Source: Hyphomicrobium sp. (GTDB taxonomy: Bacteria; Pseudomonadota; Alphaproteobacteria; Rhizobiales; Hyphomicrobiaceae). From it: 64,000 bases of DNA. The stretch is taken from contig JAFWGI010000012.1 in assembly GCA_017512425.1 (NCBI GenBank), positions 248,001 to 312,000 on the forward strand. The letters run 5' to 3'. The notes below the pieces were generated by a model. The model was not told the DNA's origin. It did not search any database and saw only the letters and a list, made by a program, of their open reading frames with translations. A program made the position numbers and the translations under genes. This document shows positions 55,217 through 63,668 of the stretch, piece after piece. Each line of letters starts with the position of its first letter. Position 1 is the stretch's first letter.

Positions 55217-55936
55217 TTACGACTTCATCAGCGCTCTTATTGCGCGAGCGACCGCGCCAGCGCGCTCATCCATGAGTTGCGGAATTTCGCACGCGACCGG
55301 AATATTCTGCTGACGCTCCTGGAAGACGCGAATTTCCCACTTCATGCGCTCTGCCGGATCGTCTTTCGACGGCGCGGCTGCTAGCACGTCGTCGATCTTT
55401 CCGGCCGGCCCCATATCGGCGCCGGGCTCAGGCGCCGGAACCGGTTCAGGAGCCGCTTGCGGGACCTGCATCAGGTCGATCGGCGGCAGCTCCACACCCT
55501 GGGCTTCGATTTCCTTGGCGCGCGCCATCTGACGCTTGTGGAAGCGCTCGATGCCGTTGATGACGATTTTGCGCTCATCGTTGGTGCGCGATAGCACGCC
55601 GGCAAAAAGATCGGTCAGCTTCTTGTCGCGTTCCGCTTCCGGCACACTTTCGGCAAATTTCTTGATCGCGTCCTCGACTTCTTCGAGCTTCAGGCGACGG
55701 GCGATCGTGTAGGCGGAGAGCTTGCGAACGGCGTCATCGTTCATCCAGCTCTTGGTGTCTTCGATCGCTGGACCATCCCAGATCGTCGCCGCATCGAGCG
55801 CCAACGTCTTGCGCCATACGCACGGCCAGTCCGGATTGGCAGCATCCTTCGCTGTTGCCGGCGGCGTCAGCGTCAACGCGAGGCACGATCCGGCGATGGC
55901 GGTAGCGAAAAAGCGAACAGCAAACGACGCGCGCAT
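55217..55936 (-). CDS. Secreted uncharacterised protein of the quinoprotein ABC operon (239 aa)
   Basis: Last gene of the leftward operon, 12 bp after the permease. Signal peptide to ATAKDA; then NPDWPCVWRKTLALDAATIWDGP with one Cys, a helical charged middle (EEVEDAIKKFAESVPEAERDKKLTDLF), a Pro-rich hinge (PQAAPEPVPAPEPG) and a C-terminal helix with a second Cys (VACEIPQLMDERAGAVARAI). I know similar proteins only from methylotroph and alcohol-oxidation clusters; no function is assigned. Confidence 0.82.
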   Translation of the reverse strand: MRASFAVRFFATAIAGSCLALTLTPPATAKDAANPDWPCVWRKTLALDAATIWDGPAIEDTKSWMNDDAVRKLSAYTIARRLKLEEVEDAIKKFAESVPEAERDKKLTDLFAGVLSRTNDERKIVINGIERFHKRQMARAKEIEAQGVELPPIDLMQVPQAAPEPVPAPEPGADMGPAGKIDDVLAAAPSKDDPAERMKWEIRVFQERQQNIPVACEIPQLMDERAGAVARAIRALMKS

Positions 55937-55948
55937 AGGCGAATATCC

Positions 55949-56968
55949 TTAAGCAGAACCACCCGGGCCGCCGCGGCGAGCGATCAGGCCCTTGGAGGGA
56001 TTGTAGGCGTAGACGGCGGCGGCGAGGAAGCCGACGGTGCATGCTACTACTACGGCGAGCGATACGGTGTCGATCTGTCCGTGCAATGCAAAACGGATCA
56101 GCTCCACGCAGTAGGTAAACGGATTAAAGCGGCAGATTTCGTACAAAAGCGGGCTGGCTTCACGGATGCGCCACAGCGGATACAAGGCCGACGACGCAAA
56201 GAACATCGGAAAGATCACGAAGTTCATGACGCCGGCGAAATTCTCAAGCTGCTTGATGACGGACGACATGAACAGTGCCAGCGATCCGAGCATCAAGCCT
56301 GCGATGATCAGCGCGGGTATCACGGTGATGTAGCCGGCGAACGGCTGCAGGAATGCCGGCAGCGTGAAGAGCGTGGTCACGACCGGTTCCGTCACGCCGC
56401 TGAGGCCGCGACCGAGCCAGTGCGGTGGATCGTACATTGTGAACAGTTTGATCTCGGTGATGTTCGGCGGCTGGATTTCCCAGAACCAGGCAACGAACAG
56501 AAAGGCGTAAACCTGGAGCAACGCGACGGAGACGCCGCCGAGCAGCTTCGACAACAGCAGGAACGACCGCGGGAATGGGCTGACGAGCAGCGTGCGCATG
56601 GCGCCCGTCTCGCGATCGTAGACCATCGACAGCGACGACTGCATGGCATTGAACAGCAGGATCATGCCGATCAACCCCGGCGCGATGAACTCTTCGTAGA
56701 GCACATAAGATTCGTACGGCGGGATAATCGACACGCCGAGCGTCTGCCGGAAACCGGCGGCAAAAATAAAGAGCCAGATCAGCGGCCGGACGAGTGCCGA
56801 GAAGAAGCGCTCGCGTTGATGCAGGTAACGCAGCACCTCGCGCCAGACGATGCCGTTGAAGCACGCGAGATAGCCGCTAAACCCGATGCGGCGCGCGGCG
56901 GATTCTGCTTTCTCTGACGCCGTAATCGCGTGCGCGGGGGATGATTTCAAAACGTCGGTCGTCGCCAT
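55949..56968 (-). CDS. Quinoprotein-associated ABC transporter permease
   Basis: A 339-residue ABC-2 type permease with about six hydrophobic segments (PLIWLFIFAAGF; SLALFMSSVIKQLENFAGVMNFVIFPMFFASSALYPLW). It matches the permease of the ABC system that accompanies PQQ-dependent alcohol dehydrogenases. The start overlaps the ATPase stop by one base. What it transports is not known. Confidence 0.92.
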   Translation of the reverse strand: MATTDVLKSSPAHAITASEKAESAARRIGFSGYLACFNGIVWREVLRYLHQRERFFSALVRPLIWLFIFAAGFRQTLGVSIIPPYESYVLYEEFIAPGLIGMILLFNAMQSSLSMVYDRETGAMRTLLVSPFPRSFLLLSKLLGGVSVALLQVYAFLFVAWFWEIQPPNITEIKLFTMYDPPHWLGRGLSGVTEPVVTTLFTLPAFLQPFAGYITVIPALIIAGLMLGSLALFMSSVIKQLENFAGVMNFVIFPMFFASSALYPLWRIREASPLLYEICRFNPFTYCVELIRFALHGQIDTVSLAVVVACTVGFLAAAVYAYNPSKGLIARRGGPGGSA

Positions 56969-57759
56969 CAGGCAGCCTCCCCGACGCTTGCTTCGGTGCC
57001 GGTGATGGCGCGGAACGCCGCGGACACCGTGGACTTGCCGGTCTTGGCGAGGAAGGCTTCGACGCCGCCGTTGAACAGAACGCGCCCCTGATGCAGGACG
57101 ACGACGTGGTCGCCGGGTTTGACTTCATCCATCAAGTGCGTTGCCCACAGCACGCCAAGCCCTTCGGTGCGGACGAGATCGCGAACGATTTTGACGACGC
57201 TTTCGCGCGAGCCGATGTCGAGCCCAACCGTCGCTTCGTCGAGAAGGAGAAGGTCTGGTCGATGCATAAGCGAGCGGGCGATCTCGACACGGCGTGCTTG
57301 TCCGCCAGATAGCGCGCGGACCTTTTCGTTTTCGCGTTCCGCGAGACCGACGACCGTCAACACCTGCCGCGCTCGGGCGGTCGCGTCGGCGCCGCTGAAA
57401 CCGTGTAAAGCCGCGTGATATTTGAGGTTCTGGATCAGCGACAGATCGCTGTCGAGCGTGCGGCTTTGGAAAACGACGCCGAGTTTTTGCAAGGCCTGCG
57501 AGGCGCGGCGGCGCACGTCAAAGCCGCGAATGGCGATCTGTCCGGAAATATTATCGTAGAGCCGCGTGACGAGTGAAAACAGTGTCGACTTGCCTGCGCC
57601 ATTGAGGCCGAGCAGCACGACGAACCCGCCTTGCGGCACGGTCAACGAGACGTCGTCGAGTACTTTCTTGTCGCCAAACGCATGGCTGACGCCGGTGACG
57701 ACGAGCGCGGGCGTCGCGTCGCGCGCGGCGTGAGCGTTTCTAGCCTCATTCGTCGTCAT
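56968..57759 (-). CDS. Quinoprotein-associated ABC transporter ATPase
   Basis: A 263-residue ATPase with Walker A GLNGAGKS (51-58), signature LSGGQARRVEIAR, Walker B LLLLDEATVGLD and switch His in WATHLMDEV. An unusual detail is GLN instead of GPN in Walker A. The start at 57759 has aaggata upstream; a longer frame to 57819 is not needed. It works with the permease directly downstream. Confidence 0.92.
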   Translation of the reverse strand: MTTNEARNAHAARDATPALVVTGVSHAFGDKKVLDDVSLTVPQGGFVVLLGLNGAGKSTLFSLVTRLYDNISGQIAIRGFDVRRRASQALQKLGVVFQSRTLDSDLSLIQNLKYHAALHGFSGADATARARQVLTVVGLAERENEKVRALSGGQARRVEIARSLMHRPDLLLLDEATVGLDIGSRESVVKIVRDLVRTEGLGVLWATHLMDEVKPGDHVVVLHQGRVLFNGGVEAFLAKTGKSTVSAAFRAITGTEASVGEAA

Positions 57760-57844
57760 GATCAGGTTTATCCTTGAAGACATTTCGCCGGTGATGGTTC
57801 GCCCACCACCGGCTTTCATTGTATTTGTAAACCAGCGGTCGGAT

Positions 57845-58837
57845 CTAGTTTTCCGAGATCACCACACCCCACGGATACCGGCCGGTCTTGATCGATTTGA
57901 TCGCTTTCTGGTTTGCGACGTCGATCACGGTCACGTCGTTCGAGGCGCCGTTGGTCGTGAACAACAGCTTGTCGTCTGGCGTCAGGTAGAGCTGCCAGAC
58001 GCGCTGGCCGACGAGCACGTACTTCTCGACCTTCAATGTCGCAACGTCGATGATCGCGACGCGGTTGGCCGGGCCGAGGGCGACGAACGCCTTGGTGCCA
58101 TCCTTTGTGATGCGGACGCCAACCGGCTGGATCGCTTCCTTAGCGACGCCCTGAATTTCAAAGTTGATCTTGCCAATCTGCTTGCGGTCGGCGGCGTTGA
58201 ACACCGTCACCGTGCCGCCGATTTCCGACGACACCCAAAGTTGCGTACCTTGCGAATTGAAGATCGCGACGCGCGGCCGGCTATCGACGAGAATGTTGTC
58301 AAAGGTCTTGAACGTCGTGGTGTCGATGAAGTGGGCCATGTTCGTCGTCTCAGACGTATTGACCAACACCTTGCCATCGGGGCTGATCCCCATGCCTTCC
58401 GGCTCGACGCCGACCGGGACGTCCGAAATCACCTTGCCGTTCTCGACGTCGACCACGGTGACAAGGTTGTCGTCTTCGTTGGCGACGTAGAGCGTCTTGC
58501 CGTCTGGACTGAGGATCTGCAACTCAGGATCGGGGCCCGACGGCAGCACTTTGACGAACTCAAGCGTCTTGGCGTCGTAGACCTGAATGATGTTGTCATC
58601 GCTCGTGCAGACGATCACCCACTTGCCGTCTTTCGACATGACGATGCCGCGCGGCCGCTGGCCGATCTTCACAGTCTTGATGACTTCGAGCGTGTTGGTG
58701 TCGATCATCGTCAACGAGTTGTCTTTTTCGTTCGTGACGTACGCCGTGTAGGCAGCGGCTGGTTGCGCGAACGCCAGCAGCGCTCCGCCGGCCACAAGGC
58801 TGGCTGATACGCTTATCACGGACTTCAAAAAGGCCAT
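57845..58837 (-). CDS. Quinoprotein-associated YVTN beta-propeller protein
   Basis: A 330-residue secreted protein: signal to PAAAYT, then blades with AYVTNEKDNSLTMIDTNTLEVIKTV, LSPDGKTLYVANEDDNLVTVVDVENGKVI and LFTTNGASNDVTVIDVANQKAIKSI. It matches the beta-propeller family tied to PQQ-dependent catabolism. The ATG at 58837 follows ctggagaaacc. It is the second propeller gene in the region (compare 45588). Confidence 0.92.
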   Translation of the reverse strand: MAFLKSVISVSASLVAGGALLAFAQPAAAYTAYVTNEKDNSLTMIDTNTLEVIKTVKIGQRPRGIVMSKDGKWVIVCTSDDNIIQVYDAKTLEFVKVLPSGPDPELQILSPDGKTLYVANEDDNLVTVVDVENGKVISDVPVGVEPEGMGISPDGKVLVNTSETTNMAHFIDTTTFKTFDNILVDSRPRVAIFNSQGTQLWVSSEIGGTVTVFNAADRKQIGKINFEIQGVAKEAIQPVGVRITKDGTKAFVALGPANRVAIIDVATLKVEKYVLVGQRVWQLYLTPDDKLLFTTNGASNDVTVIDVANQKAIKSIKTGRYPWGVVISEN

Positions 58838-58896
58838 TGGTTTCTCCAGTTTCAGAAGCAGGACAGTGTGCGATGGCACGCCGGATTTGTCGGCGG

Positions 58897-60207
58897 TTAT
58901 TGCACGTAGGCTTTGCATTTCGTTTCGGGCTTATCGATGCCGAGCGTATCGAGTTCGGTGAATTGGTGCAGGAATCCAGGCTGCGGTGACACCGATACCA
59001 GCAGTTTGTCGGTCGTCACGATCAACGGTTGCCGCAACTGGCCATTCCAGCCGCGGAATGTCGTCTTGACGCCTTTGAACGCGGCGACTTCGAAATCCGG
59101 CGAGTGGATGAACTTGTTGAGCACCTGGAAATCCGCGCTCTGCTTGCGTGATGCGGCTTCGCCGATGACGCGCACAGCAAGCCAAGCGTCGTAGTCGAGC
59201 GGCGTCATCTGACGGTTATTGAGGCGGCGGAAGCGGTTCTGGAATTGCGTACCGCCCCAAAGCTCAAGAGCGGGATGCCAACTCGTCGACGTCAGGCCGG
59301 CGGTTCCCGCGACAGGCCGCGCACTCCACGTGCGGTAGGGCATGTAGTCACCGAACAGCTGCGCTTCGTCGGCGACGACGACGACATCGTGCTCTTTGGC
59401 GTTTTGCGTGAATTGCGGAATTTGCTGCTGAATTTGTTCGAACCCGCCGTCTGAACGGCGGCTGCCGCTATCGTACTTGAATTCGCGTTCTTCGACGATT
59501 TTCGATCCGAAGCGCTTGGCGGCGCGGCGATAGGCGTCCGCCAACGCCTTGTCTTCGGGGCGCGATCCATAAACCAAAAACCAGTTGCGCCACTGTTTCC
59601 ACGATAGGTACTGGCCGAGCGCGTCGGCGAGCATCGTGCGGGTGGGCGCAACGTGGAGCACGTTAGCGCGGCAGTTTTCCTCGCGCAGGTTATCGTCGGG
59701 GCTGCCGATGTTGGCGATGACGGCCGGTTTGCCGGCAAGCGCGTCAGCGAATTTCAGCAGCGTATCGTGGTCCATATCGGCGACGATGTAGCCGAAGCCG
59801 GCTGCGATCTTTTCTTCGGTCTGTTTGACGATGTCGGCGAATTCGCCGGATTCAATGACGTCGAGCTTGAACGTCTGATTGAGAAATTTTCCCGTCGTGT
59901 TGTTGTCCGCCACCGCGAGATTGGCGCCACCAATGCCGTTATCGGCGGCCGGAATATCGAGCAGCGAGAGCGGTAGCGGCAACTCGCGTGTCTGGCGGAC
60001 ATAGAGAATATTGATATTGAGCGCGGGTTTCGCATCAGCCTGCTTGGCGGGAGCCGCTTCAGTTGCGGCTGGCGGTGCGGCTGCAGGCGTCTCCTGCGCA
60101 AGAGCACCGATGCTAGCACCGGCGCTGCCAATGGCGGCTGCCGAGAAAACAATAGAAGCTCGCGCGGCCAGCCGTATCGACGACCGCTTCGCTCGGGTAG
60201 GTCTCAT
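58897..60207 (-). CDS. Quinoprotein-associated ABC periplasmic binding protein
   Basis: First gene of the leftward operon. 436 residues: signal peptide to GALAQE, a short Ala-Pro linker, then a periplasmic binding fold (LNINILYVRQTRELPLPLSLLDIPAADNGIGGANLAVADNN; NWFLVYGSRPEDKALADAYRRAAKRFG). It belongs to the branched-chain-amino-acid-like binding proteins found with PQQ-alcohol dehydrogenase ABC systems. The ATG at 60207 follows ggagacggatacgca. The ligand is unknown. Confidence 0.92.
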   Translation of the reverse strand: MRPTRAKRSSIRLAARASIVFSAAAIGSAGASIGALAQETPAAAPPAATEAAPAKQADAKPALNINILYVRQTRELPLPLSLLDIPAADNGIGGANLAVADNNTTGKFLNQTFKLDVIESGEFADIVKQTEEKIAAGFGYIVADMDHDTLLKFADALAGKPAVIANIGSPDDNLREENCRANVLHVAPTRTMLADALGQYLSWKQWRNWFLVYGSRPEDKALADAYRRAAKRFGSKIVEEREFKYDSGSRRSDGGFEQIQQQIPQFTQNAKEHDVVVVADEAQLFGDYMPYRTWSARPVAGTAGLTSTSWHPALELWGGTQFQNRFRRLNNRQMTPLDYDAWLAVRVIGEAASRKQSADFQVLNKFIHSPDFEVAAFKGVKTTFRGWNGQLRQPLIVTTDKLLVSVSPQPGFLHQFTELDTLGIDKPETKCKAYVQ

Positions 60208-60563
60208 TGCGTATCCGTCTCCGTTTGCAGATCGAGAGGATGTCCTGCACCGGACTTCCAATGTTACTGTGTTACTGTAAAAGGGGGGAGGGGCCACTAA
60301 TGTCAAGGCGGGCGCTAAATACTCGCGGATTTGTGACCATACGCGAGCAAAACTTCCGGGCGTAGGCTCTTGAAATAGAACGCGCGCATAGCGCACCTAC
60401 CAGTCGTCGGTGGACGCGTTGCCACTTTTGCGGCACGAGTGCGGGGCAATCCGAAGCGCGTCGCAGTCGTGTGCGGTGCAGCATGAGATCCGTGTCACGA
60501 GTTAGCGTCATGGGTCGTCGGCGCTGACGAAAGAAATTGCTGCAGGAGGATGAGCTGCCACCG
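60208..60563. promoter_or_regulatory. Divergent gap between the two ABC operons
   Basis: About 356 bases between oppositely directed operons. It must carry two promoters. A gttactgtgttactgta duplication lies near 60262-60279 close to the leftward gene. No gene is evident. Confidence 0.45.
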
Positions 60564-61130
60564 ATGACAGACAAATTCCTCGCCGGAAAAAATTATCTGC
60601 TCGCTCGCCTTACACTGCTGGCAATCATCGGCGTGACGTTTCTTGGCCTGACGTTCATCGCGTCTGCCCAGCCGGCGATGGCCGTGCCGAAGATCGCCAT
60701 TTTGCCATTCGACATCCGCGATGCCGAACTCGAAGGCGATCCGTTCGCAAAGCCCAAAGACACCGATATCGCGCGCATGCGGCTCGTCGCGGACGAGCTT
60801 AAAAAGCTGATGGAGTCGACGAAGACCTACGACGTCGTCGATCTCAGCGCTTATGAGGCTGATATCGAAAAGGCCGCGCCATTCAATAAATGCGATGGCT
60901 GCGAAGTCGAAATTGCCAAGAAGGCCGGCGCCGATCTCGCGCTGACGGGGTTTGTCGACAAGCTCTCGGACGCCCTTATCAGTCTACAAATTTTCGTGCG
61001 CGACACGGCGACCGGAGAAATGAAAAAAACCATGTCGGCAGAAGTTCGCGGCAACACCGACGAACTGTGGCTGCATGGCATCCGGTATCTTTGGAAAAAT
61101 CGTTTCATGGCCGAGGCAGATAAGAAATGA
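60564..61130 (+). CDS. DUF3280/DUF2380 family secreted protein
   Basis: A 188-residue exported protein: signal to PAMAVP, then KIAILPFDIRDAELEGD, a helix, and FNKCDGCEVEIAKKAGADLALTGFVDKLSDALISLQIFVRDTATGEM, the recognisable DUF3280 core with a Cys-x-x-Cys. Members are found near PQQ and methylotrophy genes; role unknown. The stop overlaps the start of the binding-protein gene. The aggagg 15 bases ahead of the ATG is distant but usable. Confidence 0.85.
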   Translation: MTDKFLAGKNYLLARLTLLAIIGVTFLGLTFIASAQPAMAVPKIAILPFDIRDAELEGDPFAKPKDTDIARMRLVADELKKLMESTKTYDVVDLSAYEADIEKAAPFNKCDGCEVEIAKKAGADLALTGFVDKLSDALISLQIFVRDTATGEMKKTMSAEVRGNTDELWLHGIRYLWKNRFMAEADKK

Positions 61131-62116
61131 TTGGGATCTCCCGCCGCCATCTCATTCAGACGGCTAGTTTCCTGACGGCGGCGGCATCGTTTCCAAGCCT
61201 TGCGCGCGCCGCGAACGTCGTGCGCCTATCGTCGGTCAAAGGCGGATCGGTTTCGTGGCTGATCGAGACGATCAAGGCCGAGAAGCTCGATCAAAAACAT
61301 GGCTTCGAGTTGAACGTCGTCGAAGTTGCGACCAACAGCGCCGCGCCCGTCGCGCTCCTCGCCGGCGAAGCTGACGTGATCGTCAGCGACTGGACCTGGG
61401 CCATGCGCCAGCGCTCCAAAGGTCTCGATCTCAAATTCTCGTCCTACTCGTCGGCACTCGGCGCGCTGATGGTGCCGAAGGATTCACCCGTTAAATCGTT
61501 TGAAGACCTTGTCGGCAAAAAGATCGGCGTCGCGGGGACCGGCGTCGACAAGAGCTGGATCTTGCTGCGCGCCTATTCGAATAAGGTGCTGGGCAAAGAC
61601 ATCGCCAAGAACGCCGAAGTGATTTTCGGCGCCGCGCCATTGATCACGGAAGAATTCAAAAGCGGGCGCCTCGATGCGTGTCTGAACTTCTGGACGTATG
61701 CGGCGCGCCTGGCGGGCAGCGGTTCGCGCCAACTGCTCAGCATGGCCGAAGTCATAAATGCGCTCGATATCGCGCCCGCGCCGCCGCTGGTCGGTTTTAT
61801 CTGGTCAGAAAAAGCCGTCGCCAAAAGCGGTGCGCCGGTTGACAAATTGCTTGCGGCCGCGGCCGATGCCAACGCAGTGCTCGGCACATCGGATGAAGCG
61901 TGGGACCGGCTGAAGCCGCTCCTCAAAGCCGCGACTGATGAAGAAATGGCAGCAATCAAGGCCTATTTCCGCTCCGGCATCACCGGGCCGTGGACGCCCG
62001 AGGCAACCGCGGCGGCCGGCAAGATGACCAAGCTCCTGATCGAGCTTGGCGACACCGAGCTTGTTGGCGATGGCACGAAGTTCGATCCCGCTCTCTTCTA
62101 CACGCAAGCAGGTTAG
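61127..62116 (+). CDS. NitT/TauT-type ABC substrate-binding protein (Tat-exported)
   Basis: A 329-residue NMT1/SsuA-like binding protein with a Tat-type signal (ISRRHLIQTASFLTAA). The body has VRLSSVKGGSVSWLIETIKAEKL, GEADVIVSDWTWAMRQRSKG and SPVKSFEDLVGKKIGV. The family binds small organic or oxyanion ligands (nitrate, taurine, pyrimidine precursors), but the ligand here cannot be read from the sequence. It is coupled to the DUF3280 gene. Confidence 0.88.
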   Translation: MIGISRRHLIQTASFLTAAASFPSLARAANVVRLSSVKGGSVSWLIETIKAEKLDQKHGFELNVVEVATNSAAPVALLAGEADVIVSDWTWAMRQRSKGLDLKFSSYSSALGALMVPKDSPVKSFEDLVGKKIGVAGTGVDKSWILLRAYSNKVLGKDIAKNAEVIFGAAPLITEEFKSGRLDACLNFWTYAARLAGSGSRQLLSMAEVINALDIAPAPPLVGFIWSEKAVAKSGAPVDKLLAAAADANAVLGTSDEAWDRLKPLLKAATDEEMAAIKAYFRSGITGPWTPEATAAAGKMTKLLIELGDTELVGDGTKFDPALFYTQAG

Positions 62117-62117
62117 C

Positions 62118-62891
62118 GTGAGCAGCACCGGATTGAATGCTTCAGGTGAACGTCTTTTGTGGCTGATAGCGTCGCTGCTGTCGTTCCTGCTGCTGTGGCA
62201 GGTCGTGGCGTCGATTGCCAATGACGTGCGCCGCTTTCCGACGCCAGCCGTCGTCATGGAAACCGTGTCGCAACTGGCGGCAAGTGGCGCGCTTTGGACA
62301 AACATCTCGACGACGCTCGTGCGTGTCATTCTGGCGTTCTTCTTTGCGATGCTGATCGGCTCGATCATCGGAATCCTGCTCGGCAAGTTTCCAAAGGCCG
62401 ATCGCTTTTTCGATCCCTGGCTCGTGCTGTTCTTGAACCTGCCGGCGATCGTGACGATCACGCTGTGCTTCATCTGGGGCGGGCTGACGCAAACCGCCGC
62501 CGTCACTGCTGTTGCGCTGAATAAAATTCCGTCCGCCGCCGTCACGTTGCGCGAAGGCACGCGCGCCTTGTCGCGCGATCTCAATGAAATGGCGCAGATA
62601 TATAAATTCGGCTGGTGGAAGACGCTACGCCACGTCACCATTCCGCAGCTCGCGCCGTATTTCGCCGGCGCTGCCCGCACCGGCCTCGCGCTGATCTGGA
62701 AGATCGTGCTCGTCGTCGAAGCCTTCGGCGGCAACGGTCGCGGCGTTGGCTACCAGATTTTCATCGCCTTCCAGGAATTCGACGTCAGCACCATCCTGGC
62801 CTATGCGCTCGCGTTCATTCTGATTGTCCAGATCATCGAGTTCGCCGTGCTTCAGCCGCTCGTCGCGAGGGTCAACAAATGGCGGCGGTAG
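62118..62891 (+). CDS. NitT/TauT-type ABC permease
   Basis: A 257-residue BPD_transp_1 permease with about six hydrophobic segments and the EAA loop EMAQIYKFGWWKTLRHVTIPQLAPYF. The GTG at 62118 lies one base after the previous stop. Its stop overlaps the ATPase start. Confidence 0.9.
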   Translation: MSSTGLNASGERLLWLIASLLSFLLLWQVVASIANDVRRFPTPAVVMETVSQLAASGALWTNISTTLVRVILAFFFAMLIGSIIGILLGKFPKADRFFDPWLVLFLNLPAIVTITLCFIWGGLTQTAAVTAVALNKIPSAAVTLREGTRALSRDLNEMAQIYKFGWWKTLRHVTIPQLAPYFAGAARTGLALIWKIVLVVEAFGGNGRGVGYQIFIAFQEFDVSTILAYALAFILIVQIIEFAVLQPLVARVNKWRR

Positions 62892-63628
62892 AGACAGTCA
62901 ACGGCGGACAGGCGACTCCGGTGCGCGTCCGCGTCAAGCGCAAGATTTTCCCCGCCGTCGGCGCGCGCGAAGCGCAACTCGTACTCAGTGACGTTGCGTT
63001 CGATGTCGAGCCGCAGTCGTTTGTCGTGCTCACGGGGCCTTCGGGTTGCGGAAAATCGACGCTACTCAATATCATCGCGGGTCTTGACGCCGATTACGAA
63101 GGGGAGATCGACCTCGGCTCCGGCCGCGATCGCATGACATACATCTTCCAGTCGCCGCGCTTGCTGCCCTGGCGAACCGTCTATGAGAACATCGCGCTTG
63201 CGCTCCCCGACGACGATCCGCGCTTGAAGAATATTCCCGACATGCTCGCCCGCGTCGGCTTGACCGATGCCGCGAACGCCTACCCCGAGCGGCTGTCTCT
63301 CGGCATGCAGCGGCGTGCGTCGCTCGCCCGCGGGTTCATTCTGGAGCCCGATATTCTGCTGATGGACGAGCCGTTCGTGTCGCTTGACGATCCGACGGCT
63401 CAAAGCCTGCGCCAGCTCTTGATCGAGCTTTGCCAGCGCCATCCGACCACGGTTATTTTCGTGACTCATGACCGTGCCGAGGCGGTACAACTCGCCACAC
63501 GGATCTTGCGCCTCGCGCCCGGAAAGGCGAGTGTGGTGCAAGACGCTTCTGTCAAGTTGACGACGGCTGAACGATCAGATCGTTCGCGCGTTCTTGCTGA
63601 GCAAAACCGCATTTTCTCTGCTGCCTGA
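62879..63628 (+). CDS. NitT/TauT-type ABC ATPase
   Basis: A 249-residue ATPase: Walker A GPSGCGKST (53-61), Q-loop FQSPRLLPWRTVYEN, a degenerate signature LSLGMQRRASLARGF instead of LSGGQ, Walker B ILLMDEPF and switch His in VTHDRAEA. The ATG at 62879 overlaps the permease gene by 13 bases. It completes the importer. Confidence 0.92.
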   Translation: MAAVETVNGGQATPVRVRVKRKIFPAVGAREAQLVLSDVAFDVEPQSFVVLTGPSGCGKSTLLNIIAGLDADYEGEIDLGSGRDRMTYIFQSPRLLPWRTVYENIALALPDDDPRLKNIPDMLARVGLTDAANAYPERLSLGMQRRASLARGFILEPDILLMDEPFVSLDDPTAQSLRQLLIELCQRHPTTVIFVTHDRAEAVQLATRILRLAPGKASVVQDASVKLTTAERSDRSRVLAEQNRIFSAA

Positions 63629-63668
63629 GCGCGCATAGCCGCCAGTCCGCCGTAGTCGAGAGTTAAAC

